Part shown: positions 47,586-56,683 of the stretch, one piece after another
How positions within the stretch are numbered: position 1 is the first letter of the stretch
Layout: the number at the start of each line of letters is the position of its first letter
Assembly: GCA_020435415.1 (NCBI GenBank)
Contig: JAGQZQ010000006.1
Coordinates: 1 to 63,719 of the forward strand
Origin: Flavobacteriales bacterium
GTDB taxonomy: Bacteria; Bacteroidota; Bacteroidia; JACJYZ01
Reading direction: 5' to 3'
DNA: 63,719 bases
The notes under the pieces: generated by a model
The model's input: the letters and a program-made list of their open reading frames with translations, nothing else
Database searches by the model: none
What the model was told of the DNA's origin: nothing
Program-made: the position numbers and the translations under genes

Positions 47586-50270
47586 ATGAAGATCAGGGTA
47601 GGTATCATATTCGGAGGCAGCTCCAGGGAACGCGAGGTTTCGTTTGCAGGCGGACGAACCGTTTATGACAACCTCAACAAAGCTTTGTTCGAAGCCGTAC
47701 CCGTTTTTGTGGATAGCTTCAACCGCTGGACACTGCTTGAATGGCCCTACATCTATAAAGGAAGTATACGGGATTTTTATCCGCCGGCTGCGGAGATTCC
47801 TCCCTCGGATCACCCATTCCAGATCTATGCGGAATGCCTGGGCGCAGACGCAGAAAAACGTCCGCTCACTGCCAGTCTGGGAAAACCGGTAACCCCCGCC
47901 CAGCTTTCTGAAATGATCGATATCGCTTTCCTGTGCCTGCACGGCGCATTCGGTGAAGACGGCCGCATTCAGGGTTTATTGGAATACGAGGGCATTCCCT
48001 ATACCGGCTCCGGTATCCTGCCTTCCGCAATCGCCATCGATAAGGTGGCGCAACGCAAACTGATGGTCTCCGCAGGCTATGCATCTCCGTCCTTTATCAC
48101 CATCAACAGAAAGGAAGCTTTACAGACCGGCGCGTATAAGGCCATATTTGAAAAGGCCAAAAGCATCGTCGGACTGCCTATGGTCATCAAATCTTCCAGA
48201 CAGGGATCATCCATTGGTGTAACCATATTAAAGGAAGATGATCCCGATGTTTTCCGAAAAGCCCTGGAAAAAAGTTTCTTCTGCCACCGGCTCACCATTG
48301 ACCAATGGAATGCTGCGGACGACAAACCAGGTCTGGTGAGAGCGCTTGCAGATTTCAGGGAACACATCGGGCTGCCACTGCTCATGGCATCGGAGACCGT
48401 ATATCACCCCGAAGTATTGCTGGAAAAACTGACCGTGCATTTCCGGGAAAGCAAGCAGGAAGTATTTCTCCAGAGCCTCGATACCGAACAGGATGTGATC
48501 ATCGAAGCATTTATCAACGGAAAGGAATTTTCATGCATCGTTGTTCAGGATGAGAATGGAGAACCACTGGCACTTCCTCCCACTGAAATAAAGAAAAAGG
48601 TTGACCTGTTTGATTACCGGTCCAAGTACCTTCCGGGATTATCGAGAAAGATCACACCGATTGACCTGCCGATCACAGACATCAACCGGATACGTAAAGA
48701 ATGTGAATCACTCTTCACGTCCTTTATGTTTGATGTGTATGCGCGCATCGACGGATTTATCACGGAAGCAGGCGATATCTTCCTCAACGACCCGAATACC
48801 ACGTCCGGGATGATGCCGTCCTCATTCTTCTTCCACCAGGCAGCGGAGATCGGACTGAATCCTTCCCAGTTTCTCACCTACATCATTCGGACTTCCTTCG
48901 TTCAAAGAAAGAAAACATTCGCCCTTACCGCGGGACTGGAAACAATACTTGACCGACTTGATCAGCTGCTGGAAAAAGAAAAGAAAGCCGAAGACGGGAA
49001 GAAACGAATAGCTGTGATTCTCGGCGGATACTCTTCGGAGAGACATATCTCGGTGGAAAGCGGAAGAAATGTTTACGAGAAATTGGCATCCTCTGCAAAG
49101 TATTTTCCCATCCCCATATTTCTGACCGGTTCGGACGAACATTATGAACTGTATCAGATCCCGGTGAACATACTACTGAAAGACAATGCAGACGATATCC
49201 GTGACAAGGCGGAGAACTTCCATATGCATGAAGTCACCAGAGAGATCATTGGCCTGGCGGAGCCCATCACCAAAAAGTTCACACATCATGCCTTCCATTT
49301 CGAACCAAGGAAAATCTCCTTTGAAGAACTCGGGAATGAGGTTGACGAAGTATTCATCGCACTGCATGGAAGACCGGGCGAAGATGGTGCCATCCAAACC
49401 AGACTGGAAGCCGTAGGACTGCCGTACAACGGATCTGATCAGCACAGTTCGGAGATCACGATAGACAAATTTGCCACCAACGAACTGCTGCGCGAAAATG
49501 GTTTTCTTGTCGCCGATCACATGCTGATCCACCAGGAAAACTGGTCAACAAAGCATGACGACCTCATCAAAGAGATAGAGAAACAGTTTTCTTATCCGCT
49601 GATCGCCAAACCAGTGGACGACGGATGCAGTTCTGCTGTTTGCAAGATCAAAAACCGGAAACAACTGGAAGCATACGCCCGCACATTTTACCGCGGAAAT
49701 AATGAGATCGATCCCGATGATGCGCAGATCCTGGGCATCAAACCCAATACGGAGTTTACAGCTAAAAAAACGTTCCTGCTAGAAAGCCTGATCAGCAAAG
49801 AAGGTGCTTCACATTTTCTGGAAATCACCGGGGGCATGCTGACACATCTGGAGAAGGATGGCACGATCCGTTATGAAGTTTTCGAAGCTTCGGAAGCGCT
49901 TACCGAAGGAGATGTCTTATCACTGGAAGAAAAATTCCTGGCAGGCGAAGGTCAGAACATCACACCGGCACGATATGCCAGAGATGATAAAGAGCGTGTG
50001 CGGATTTCAACCAAAGTGAAAGATACGTTCGAACAGGCGGCACGATTGCTCAACATCCAGGGATACGCAAGGATCGATGCCTTTGTCAGAATTTATGCGG
50101 ACGGTAAGGTGGATGTGATCTTTATCGAGGTCAACTCCTTACCTGGCATGACACCTGCCACATGCATCTTTCATCAATCCGCCATCAACGGATACAAACC
50201 CTTTGAATTCATAGACAGGATTATGGAATTTTCCGAAAGCCGTACCCTTGACAAAAGCCCTCATCGTTGA
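47586..50270 (+). CDS. Double D-alanine-D-alanine ligase-like ATP-grasp protein
   Basis: 894 residues, over twice the usual 310-360 of Ddl, with two Ddl-like halves. Half 1 (about 1-465): IIFGGSSREREVSFAGG, CLHGAFGEDGRIQGLLEYEGIPYTGSG, ARIDGF, and LNDPNTTSGMMPSS in place of EVNTxPGMT. Half 2 (about 475-894): VILGGYSSERHISVESG, ALHGRPGEDGAIQTRLEAVGLPYNGSD, ARIDAF and a canonical FIEVNSLPGMTPAT. Half 2 looks catalytically complete; half 1 has Asp for the metal-binding Glu and may be altered. It joins two D-Ala (or similar) in peptidoglycan precursor synthesis, if it is the cell's Ddl. The PASTA gene follows by 1 bp. Confidence 0.88.
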   Translation: MKIRVGIIFGGSSREREVSFAGGRTVYDNLNKALFEAVPVFVDSFNRWTLLEWPYIYKGSIRDFYPPAAEIPPSDHPFQIYAECLGADAEKRPLTASLGKPVTPAQLSEMIDIAFLCLHGAFGEDGRIQGLLEYEGIPYTGSGILPSAIAIDKVAQRKLMVSAGYASPSFITINRKEALQTGAYKAIFEKAKSIVGLPMVIKSSRQGSSIGVTILKEDDPDVFRKALEKSFFCHRLTIDQWNAADDKPGLVRALADFREHIGLPLLMASETVYHPEVLLEKLTVHFRESKQEVFLQSLDTEQDVIIEAFINGKEFSCIVVQDENGEPLALPPTEIKKKVDLFDYRSKYLPGLSRKITPIDLPITDINRIRKECESLFTSFMFDVYARIDGFITEAGDIFLNDPNTTSGMMPSSFFFHQAAEIGLNPSQFLTYIIRTSFVQRKKTFALTAGLETILDRLDQLLEKEKKAEDGKKRIAVILGGYSSERHISVESGRNVYEKLASSAKYFPIPIFLTGSDEHYELYQIPVNILLKDNADDIRDKAENFHMHEVTREIIGLAEPITKKFTHHAFHFEPRKISFEELGNEVDEVFIALHGRPGEDGAIQTRLEAVGLPYNGSDQHSSEITIDKFATNELLRENGFLVADHMLIHQENWSTKHDDLIKEIEKQFSYPLIAKPVDDGCSSAVCKIKNRKQLEAYARTFYRGNNEIDPDDAQILGIKPNTEFTAKKTFLLESLISKEGASHFLEITGGMLTHLEKDGTIRYEVFEASEALTEGDVLSLEEKFLAGEGQNITPARYARDDKERVRISTKVKDTFEQAARLLNIQGYARIDAFVRIYADGKVDVIFIEVNSLPGMTPATCIFHQSAINGYKPFEFIDRIMEFSESRTLDKSPHR

Positions 50271-50271
50271 C

Positions 50272-51108
50272 ATGAAAATATTCCGCTTCCTTAGATCCAG
50301 GTCTTTTTTTATCAACCTGACCCTGATATTGGTTACGGTAGCGGTGATCGCATGGGTCACCCTTAACTGGCTCGATGCTTTTACCTACCACGATACTTCT
50401 GTTGCGGTACCTGATTTTAAAGGCTTAAAGATTAAAGAACTTGAACAATTTATTGCGGATAAAGATGTTAGGTTTGAAATTGTGGATTCGGTTTACGACA
50501 TAAAAGCAAAAAAAGGGGTGGTTCTGGAGCAGAACCCACCTGCAGATTCGCGCGTGAAACAAAACCGAAAAATCTACCTGACCGTAAGTGCAGTCTTATC
50601 CGAACGCATCAGGATGCCGGAGTTAACTTCAAGAACATTGCGGCAGGCCCGTTCTGTATTGGCGTCTTACGACCTGAACATTGACTCCATCCGCTACATC
50701 CCCAGCATAGAAAAAGATGCCGTTCTTAAACAGCTATACAAAGGCCAGGAAATCAAAGGCGGACAATCTATCAGCAAAGGCAGCCGCATTACGCTGGTCG
50801 TTGGCGCCGGACTTTCTACGGAAAAAACAGGGATTCCCGGACTGTACGGCTTAACCATACAGGAAGCAAAACAAGCATTGGAAAGGGCAGAACTCTCACT
50901 GGGTGCCACCGTGGCTGACCCGGGCAACGAATTGACCGACACCCTCAACGCCAGGGTTTACGACCAACAACCTCGTCCAAATCCGGACCCGGTGCTTTTC
51001 AAAGGGTCCACGGTGGATATATACATTACCAATAAAGAAGGACGGATGCGTGAAGCATCACTCAACTCACCGGATTCACTTTCCGCATCCAAAGACTCGA
51101 TACGATGA
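50272..51108 (+). CDS. PASTA domain-containing membrane protein
   Basis: 278 residues from the ATG giving MKIFRFLRSRSFFINLTLILV. One transmembrane helix (about 12-33) anchors three PASTA repeats (about 45-110, 112-180 and 183-252), seen as VPDFKGLKIKELEQFI, MPELTSRTLRQARSVL and IPGLYGLTIQEAKQAL. No kinase domain is present. PASTA domains bind peptidoglycan, which suits the place next to the Ddl-like gene. Its stop overlaps the next start by 4 nt. Confidence 0.92.
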   Translation: MKIFRFLRSRSFFINLTLILVTVAVIAWVTLNWLDAFTYHDTSVAVPDFKGLKIKELEQFIADKDVRFEIVDSVYDIKAKKGVVLEQNPPADSRVKQNRKIYLTVSAVLSERIRMPELTSRTLRQARSVLASYDLNIDSIRYIPSIEKDAVLKQLYKGQEIKGGQSISKGSRITLVVGAGLSTEKTGIPGLYGLTIQEAKQALERAELSLGATVADPGNELTDTLNARVYDQQPRPNPDPVLFKGSTVDIYITNKEGRMREASLNSPDSLSASKDSIR

Positions 51109-52934
51109 AAGTCTCCGTCATAATCACGTTCCTGTTCATCGGAATCCTCAGGGTCCAGGCCCAGGAAGTGCTGATGGATCTGACTGTGAATCCAACCTTA
51201 CGCCATTTACAGAAACAGGATCAACACCTGTCAAATCGCATCGCCGGCGCGGGTGACACCCTGTCGTTACCGTTCAGGGATGATTTCTCACAGGAAGATG
51301 TATACCCTTCCACTGACCGTTGGGAAGGACGTTCGGTATTCATAAACAATGGGTACGGATATAATCCTGTTACATATGGTGTCGCCACGTTCGACGGGTT
51401 GAAAGCAGACGGAACACCTTATGACTTTTCCAATACCACCCAGGGCAGCGCAGATACACTCACATCCCTGCCGTTAGCCATGGATACCCTGAAAAATGTA
51501 GGTGATTCGGCACTGTTCAGTTTTTACTACCAACCCCAGGGGCGGGGTAATGCACCCGAAGAAGAAGATTCCCTGATCCTGCAATTCTATACCCCGGCAC
51601 TCGGATGGCATAGCATATGGAACAAAGCAGGAAATGACACCAACATCACCTGGTTCACAAAAGTGATCATACCTGTAAAGGACACCGCATACTTTAAGAG
51701 GGGTTTCAGATTCCGGTTCCGCAACTATGCAACGCTTTCCGGTAATATAGATCACTGGCACCTGGACTATGTAAGACTTTACATTCCCAAGAGCGCAGGT
51801 GATACCATTGAAGAAGATGTGGCCTTTACCAAGCCCATCCCTTCACTGATCAGGAATTTCACCGCTATGCCCTGGCCACACTACCTCCTTGATGCAACAG
51901 GCAACATGACCGATAGCATGAGTGTCGTGCAATACAATCATTATCCCGGCCTACAACTGGTGGACAACGGAGCTTATGTGCAGGATGAGTCCGGTACTTT
52001 AGTACATACCTTCCCTACCTCTGCCAATAACCAAAACGGCATGACGGAGTTCAGCTATCGCGTACCGGTGGGATTTACATTTCCGGATAACGGAATGGAC
52101 AGTGCGGAATTCAGGGTCACCGCGTACAAGAAGTTCACGAATGATCTCAACAAAAACAACGATACCATCTCTGCCATACAACGATTCTATAATTACTATG
52201 CCTATGATGACGGAACCGTTGAGAACGGATATGGACTGAGTGTTGCCAACGGTAAGATCGCCTACCGCTTTGATATGGCAACCACCGATACCCTCAGGGC
52301 TGTTCAGATGTATTTCAATCAGATGGTCAGCAGTACAACAGGGCATTCATTCAAGCTGACCGTTTGGGCAGGAGGCGGAACACCCGGCAATATATTGTAC
52401 CAGCAGATCGGCCTGAGACCTACCTATACGGATAGCCTGAACAAGTTTCATACCTATGTACTTGACTCAGCTATCTCACTGTCAGGTTCCTTTTATATCG
52501 GTTGGGTGCAGGTTACCCCGGATCTGCTGAATCTGGGCCTGGATCGCAACATCATTTCAAACGACCGGATGTTCTTTAACACAACCGGCAACTGGCAGAA
52601 TTCACAACTCAAAGGCAGCTGGATGATACGACCCGTATTCGGAGACTCGCTTGTTATGCCCAATGCCGTTCCGGAAGTGCCGGTGATGAACAATGATATT
52701 GAAATCTATCCGAACCCTGCACTTACTGTTCTTCACGTCAGATACAAACAGGGTATTTCCGACCTACTCAACTTTGAAGTGATGGACATGACCGGGAAAC
52801 GCGTTTTGGTAGGTGTAACCGAAAACGGCACTATGGATGTCAGCACACTTCCAGCCGGATTGTACATGGTCAGTTTCAGCGAAAACAATCGCAGCTCCGG
52901 TGTGACTATACGGAAATTTATTAAATCCGAATAG
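51105..52934 (+). CDS. T9SS type A sorting domain protein of unknown function
   Basis: 609 residues with a signal peptide (MKVSVIITFLFIGILRVQAQ). The body is beta-rich and without recognised catalytic motifs: DDFSQEDVYPSTDRWEGRSVFINNGYG near the start and a later YDDGTVENGYGLSV, a form seen in many Bacteroidota secreted proteins. The C-terminus is a T9SS type A tail (EIYPNPALTVLHVRY ... GLYMVSF ... KFIKSE). Co-transcribed with the PASTA gene (ATGA overlap). Confidence 0.88.
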   Translation: MKVSVIITFLFIGILRVQAQEVLMDLTVNPTLRHLQKQDQHLSNRIAGAGDTLSLPFRDDFSQEDVYPSTDRWEGRSVFINNGYGYNPVTYGVATFDGLKADGTPYDFSNTTQGSADTLTSLPLAMDTLKNVGDSALFSFYYQPQGRGNAPEEEDSLILQFYTPALGWHSIWNKAGNDTNITWFTKVIIPVKDTAYFKRGFRFRFRNYATLSGNIDHWHLDYVRLYIPKSAGDTIEEDVAFTKPIPSLIRNFTAMPWPHYLLDATGNMTDSMSVVQYNHYPGLQLVDNGAYVQDESGTLVHTFPTSANNQNGMTEFSYRVPVGFTFPDNGMDSAEFRVTAYKKFTNDLNKNNDTISAIQRFYNYYAYDDGTVENGYGLSVANGKIAYRFDMATTDTLRAVQMYFNQMVSSTTGHSFKLTVWAGGGTPGNILYQQIGLRPTYTDSLNKFHTYVLDSAISLSGSFYIGWVQVTPDLLNLGLDRNIISNDRMFFNTTGNWQNSQLKGSWMIRPVFGDSLVMPNAVPEVPVMNNDIEIYPNPALTVLHVRYKQGISDLLNFEVMDMTGKRVLVGVTENGTMDVSTLPAGLYMVSFSENNRSSGVTIRKFIKSE

Positions 52935-52942
52935 CCTCAGCC

Positions 52943-53995
52943 TTGAACAACCACGATGACGAAATAGAAGATCAGGACGAACAGGAGTTCTTCGAACACC
53001 ACCGTTTTATTGTAGATAAAGGACAGGACTTCCTGCGTATCGACAAGTACCTGATCAACCGGTTGGAGAACACCAGTCGGAGCAAGATCCAGAATGCAGC
53101 CAGTGCCGGGAACATTCTTGTAAACGGTGTTGCAGTCAAATCAAACTACAAGGTAAAACCCGGAGAAACGGTGACCATCGTACTGGCACATCCTCCGAGG
53201 GATAAAGAAATTCACCCTGAAAACATTCCGCTGGACATTGTATATGAGGATGAAGATGTAGTGGTGATCAACAAACCCGCCGGGCTGGTTGTACATCCGG
53301 GACACGGAAACTATACCGGAACATTGGTTAATGCCCTGGTCTATCATTTTCAACACCTGAGTCTTCCTTCCATCAATGAATTTGAATCCCGTCCGGGGCT
53401 CGTACACAGGCTGGACAAGAACACCACCGGATTGATGGTCATCGCAAAGAACGAGATGGCCATGGTAAAACTGGCGAAACAATTTTTCGACCGGACGATT
53501 GAGCGAACCTACACCGCATTGGTATGGGGAGATTTTGAAGAAGAAACCGGAACCATTACAGGCCACCTGGGCCGAAGCATAAAGGACCGGAAGATCATCA
53601 CCGTGTTTCCGGAAGGAGACCAGGGAAAACATGCTGTAACCCATTACAAGTTACTGGAAAGATTCCGCTACGTGACATTGGTTGAGTGCAAACTGGAGAC
53701 CGGTCGTACACATCAGATCAGGGTGCATATGCAGTATACCGGTCACCCGTTATTCAACGACGATTCCTACGGAGGCAATAAAATTCTCAAAGGCACCACC
53801 TTCACCAAATACAAACAGTTCATAGAAAATTGTTTTGGCATTATTCCCAGGCATGCCCTTCATGCACGCTCACTTGGATTTACCCATCCACGTACCGGGA
53901 AACAAATGTTTTTTGACAGCACCTTGCCGGAAGACATGGAAACAGTTCTGGAGAAATGGCGCAGGTATGTAGGTCAGATACCTGATGAGCAATAG
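52943..53995 (+). CDS. rluD: RluD-type 23S rRNA pseudouridine synthase
   Basis: 350 residues from TTG 52943, eight bases after the previous stop; no in-frame ATG lies near. An S4 RNA-binding domain (about 27-95, LRIDKYLINRLENTSRSKIQNAASAGNILVNG) precedes the synthase domain, whose catalytic Asp lies in GLVHRLDKNTTGLMVIAK. CKLETGRTHQIRVHM and HALHARSLGFTHP are further family motifs. RluD modifies helix 69 of 23S rRNA, the same helix that RlmH methylates. Exact family member (RluC/D) is inferred from overall likeness. Confidence 0.93.
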   Translation: MNNHDDEIEDQDEQEFFEHHRFIVDKGQDFLRIDKYLINRLENTSRSKIQNAASAGNILVNGVAVKSNYKVKPGETVTIVLAHPPRDKEIHPENIPLDIVYEDEDVVVINKPAGLVVHPGHGNYTGTLVNALVYHFQHLSLPSINEFESRPGLVHRLDKNTTGLMVIAKNEMAMVKLAKQFFDRTIERTYTALVWGDFEEETGTITGHLGRSIKDRKIITVFPEGDQGKHAVTHYKLLERFRYVTLVECKLETGRTHQIRVHMQYTGHPLFNDDSYGGNKILKGTTFTKYKQFIENCFGIIPRHALHARSLGFTHPRTGKQMFFDSTLPEDMETVLEKWRRYVGQIPDEQ

Positions 53996-53999
53996 AAAA

Positions 54000-54050
54000 A
54001 GCCGGCAGGGCAACCCATCCCGCAAAACCCCGCCGGCCCGATCCTATTTT
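54000..54050. terminator. Bidirectional intrinsic terminator between rluD and ssb
   Basis: GCCGGC arms at 54001-54006 and 54032-54037, with further G/C pairing inside, form a strong hairpin. The plus transcript then meets CCTATTTTTG; the minus transcript meets TTTTTC just after the hairpin. It sits between two convergent genes. Confidence 0.8.
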
Positions 54051-54385
54051 TGATTTCCCCGAAGCATCATCAGATCGTTCACGTATATTTCAGTGACGTA
54101 CCTGGTCACCCCTTCTTTGTCGTCATATGTCCTGTACTTGAGCTTCCCCTCCACCGCTACTTCACTTCCTTTGTGCAGGTACTTCCCGATAATATCGGCG
54201 GTTTTTCCGAATGCGACCACCTGATGCCACTGGGTATCGGTGACCTTGTTACCTGAGTCGTCCCTGAACGTTTCCGAAGTTGCCAATGAGAACTTGGCCA
54301 CTTTCTTGCCTTTGTCCAATTCCTTCATTTCCGGATCCTGACCGAGATTACCGATCAACTGGACCCTGTTCTTTAAATGATTCAT
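54044..54385 (-). CDS. ssb: Short single-stranded DNA-binding protein
   Basis: 113 residues from the ATG giving MNHLKNRVQLIGNLGQDPEM. The OB-fold motifs VAKFSLATSE, WHQVVAFGKTADIIGKYLHKGSEVAVEGKLKYRTYDDKEG and ITEIYVNDLMML are intact. It ends in RGNQK and lacks the acidic DDDIPF-like tail of main SSB proteins, so it is probably a secondary paralogue that does not recruit partners in the usual way. Confidence 0.93.
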   Translation of the reverse strand: MNHLKNRVQLIGNLGQDPEMKELDKGKKVAKFSLATSETFRDDSGNKVTDTQWHQVVAFGKTADIIGKYLHKGSEVAVEGKLKYRTYDDKEGVTRYVTEIYVNDLMMLRGNQK

Positions 54386-54591
54386 AACATCTGATTTTAT
54401 TTTGCCGGACCACGCCGGAGTGAAACAACAGGGCAAACAACGGAAAGGGAATTGGCTGAAGTCGGTATATAAATATTTAAATACGACTAAAACCGGATGT
54501 CATATTTTTCAACTTCTCTTACCCAGGTGATTTCATGCAGATCTTTATCTCTCCGGGCAAAAAGATTGTCCGTCTTTTGTCTCAAAAAAAG

Positions 54592-54993
54592 ATGCAACGA
54601 AACTGTCAGCAATGTCATCTACCGATTACCGGGCGCAGCGATAAACGGTTTTGCGATGATGCATGCCGGAATGGGTACAACAACAAACGTTATGCGACAA
54701 ACAGGGCTGAGATCAGACAGGTCAACCGGATCCTGGCCCGAAACCGCCAGATCTTATCCTCCATCCTGGAGGAAGGCATGGCACTGATCACACGGGAATT
54801 CCTGTCACGCAGCGGCTTCTCCTTCGATCATTGCACCGGCATCTATGAGGATGGACATCGCCAGGTAAGACTGTGCTACGACTATGCTTATAGCAGCAGC
54901 CAGCGCCACGATCAGGTTGAACTGATGAAAGTGCATGAGGCCATTCCCGGAAACGAAGGGATAATGCTGGAACTACGAAGCCAGCGGACCTGA
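54592..54993 (+). CDS. Bacteroidota zinc-ribbon protein of unknown function
   Basis: 133 residues from the ATG giving MQRNCQQCHLPITGRSDKRFCDDACRNGYNNKRY; an earlier ATG (54535) would add 19 residues. The N-terminus has a CxxC-x13-CxxxC zinc ribbon. A charged helical region and a mixed alpha/beta end (FCYDYAY-type LCYDYAYSSSQ) follow. Short proteins of this kind are common in the phylum; function unknown. The 3' end overlaps mqnE by 21 bp in the convergent sense. Confidence 0.8.
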   Translation: MQRNCQQCHLPITGRSDKRFCDDACRNGYNNKRYATNRAEIRQVNRILARNRQILSSILEEGMALITREFLSRSGFSFDHCTGIYEDGHRQVRLCYDYAYSSSQRHDQVELMKVHEAIPGNEGIMLELRSQRT

Positions 54994-56127
54994 TTCCACA
55001 CCGTGGTCTTTGATCACCCGGTAAAGGGTATCGCGTTCCACCGGCTGGCGACCAGCCTGCCTGATGAGCTGCACCAGTTCTTCCGTACTCATGGTGGGAC
55101 TTTGTTCTTCAGAACCGGCCATGGTATAAATCCGGGTTGAGTCATCAATGGTTCCATCCACATCATCCACCCCAAAGGAAAGGGCGAGCTGGGCGGTTGA
55201 CCTGCCGATCATGGGCCAATACGCTTTGATGTGCGGGAAATTATCCAGGTAAATCCGTGAAATAGCATAGTTTCTGAGATCCTCCACCATCGTGACCTCC
55301 CTGATATGGGACATGGCATTGTCTTTATTCCGGAATTTCAACGGTATGAAGGTATTGAATCCTCCGGTTTCATCCTGAATGCTGCGCAAGGTCTCCAGGT
55401 GGTGAATTCTGTGGGCATACGTTTCCATATGACCGTAAAGCATCGTGGCATTGGAAGGGATTCCCATTCCATGAGCGGTACGGTGAATGTGTATCCAGTT
55501 CTCCGCACTGGCCTTATCATCACAAATCTGGGACCTCACTTCCGGGTGGAATATTTCCGCACCACCTCCGGGCAATGATCCGAGTCCGGCTTCTCTCAGC
55601 TGCTCCAGGCCTTCTTCGGTAGACAGTTTTGCTTTCCTGATCATATACTCCAACTCCACAGCAGTGAATGCCTTGATATGCAGATCCGGACGATGGGCCT
55701 TGATCTCCCGTATCAGGTCGCAAAAGAATTCCAGGGTTAACTTCGGATGAACGCCACCGACGATGTGGACCTCCGTGATCGGTTTGCCGTCATAGGCACG
55801 TACCATATCCATCATCTGTTCACGCGTCAGCACCCATCCGTCGTCCTCCTGTTTAAGCAACCTGGAGTAAGAGCAGAATTTACAGGTGAAAACACAAAGG
55901 TTGGTGGGTTCAATATGGAAATTACGGTTGAAATATACGCGTGAACCGTTCTTTCTCTCCGCCACGATTCCCGCCAGGATACCCAGAAAACCGGGTTCAC
56001 CGCGTTCAAATAATGCAAGTCCTTCGTCCGGAGTGATGCGCTCCCCTGCCTGTACTTTCTCAGCAATGGTTCGCAGGGTGGCATCCGGTGGTGCGTCGGA
56101 ACGAAAAAGTTCCAGCATGTCCTTCAT
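54973..56127 (-). CDS. mqnE: Aminofutalosine synthase (menaquinone synthesis)
   Basis: 384 residues. Radical SAM enzyme that joins the chorismate-derived enolpyruvyl-benzoate to the adenosine part of SAM in the futalosine menaquinone route. The 4Fe-4S motif CxxxCxxC is at Cys78, Cys82 and Cys85 (TNLCVFTCKFCSYSR). GGVHPKLTLEFF, GLGSLPGGGAEIFHPEVR and FIPLKFRNKDNAMSH are typical of MqnE rather than MqnC. The start ATG is followed upstream by a convincing promoter. Confidence 0.92.
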   Translation of the reverse strand: MKDMLELFRSDAPPDATLRTIAEKVQAGERITPDEGLALFERGEPGFLGILAGIVAERKNGSRVYFNRNFHIEPTNLCVFTCKFCSYSRLLKQEDDGWVLTREQMMDMVRAYDGKPITEVHIVGGVHPKLTLEFFCDLIREIKAHRPDLHIKAFTAVELEYMIRKAKLSTEEGLEQLREAGLGSLPGGGAEIFHPEVRSQICDDKASAENWIHIHRTAHGMGIPSNATMLYGHMETYAHRIHHLETLRSIQDETGGFNTFIPLKFRNKDNAMSHIREVTMVEDLRNYAISRIYLDNFPHIKAYWPMIGRSTAQLALSFGVDDVDGTIDDSTRIYTMAGSEEQSPTMSTEELVQLIRQAGRQPVERDTLYRVIKDHGVESGPLAS

Positions 56128-56143
56128 GGTTTGGGGTTTGCCA

Positions 56144-56175
56144 CAAAGGTAGCCTATTCTTCAGGAAAAAATCAA
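56144..56175 (-). promoter_or_regulatory. Promoter of mqnE
   Basis: On the minus strand TTG (56173-56175) and TACCTTTG (56144-56151) lie 21 bp apart, close to the Bacteroidota TTTG-N19-TAnnTTTG promoter form. The -7 box ends 17 bp before the ATG at 56127. Confidence 0.55.
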
Positions 56176-56201
56176 TGAAAATCGGGAAGCCTCGGGTCCG
56201 G

Positions 56202-56627
56202 TTAGCGTGTGACCCTGATCCTGGCCATTTTCACTCCATCCTTGGTACGAACTTCTGCAAAATATAACCCATTGGCCTGGCCTGAAAGATCAATCTTGAA
56301 TTTTCCACCGGTGATGTCCTTTTCATCCATCCGGGCAACAGCCGTTCCAAGCAAATTATAAATAACGATGGTCACGTCGGTGGGTTGTGCGAGGCGCACA
56401 TCAATGAAGGTGACTCCCGCTGTGGGGTTGGGGTAGATGTTAACCTCCGGCTCATCCCCCATCCCGTTCCAATGAAAATCGGAACCAACCAGGTTTGCAT
56501 TCGCTTCCACAGCCAAATGTTTAACTGCGGAACCCGCGACAGCAATCCCTGTCATCAACAGCGCCACCACCAGTGTCAGCACTTTTATTCCCCTGACCAC
56601 TTCTGTTTTGTGTAAAGTTAGCGTCAT
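56202..56627 (-). CDS. Minimal secreted protein made mostly of a T9SS type A sorting tail
   Basis: 141 residues. A hydrophobic N-terminal segment (GIKVLTLVVALLMTGIAVAGSA) serves as signal peptide. Only about 30 residues of mature sequence precede the T9SS type A domain (VNIYPNPTAGVTFIDVRL ... GLYFAEVRTKDGVKMARIRVTR). No other domain exists, so the protein is almost nothing but the sorting signal. It might be a small surface protein, a decoy for the secretion system or the end of a decayed larger gene, although its own start and signal are intact. Confidence 0.8.
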   Translation of the reverse strand: MTLTLHKTEVVRGIKVLTLVVALLMTGIAVAGSAVKHLAVEANANLVGSDFHWNGMGDEPEVNIYPNPTAGVTFIDVRLAQPTDVTIVIYNLLGTAVARMDEKDITGGKFKIDLSGQANGLYFAEVRTKDGVKMARIRVTR

Positions 56628-56683
56628 AACGTATCTTCCCCTTTATTGAATTAAACGAACAAAGGGCCAATTGGTTACAGGTC

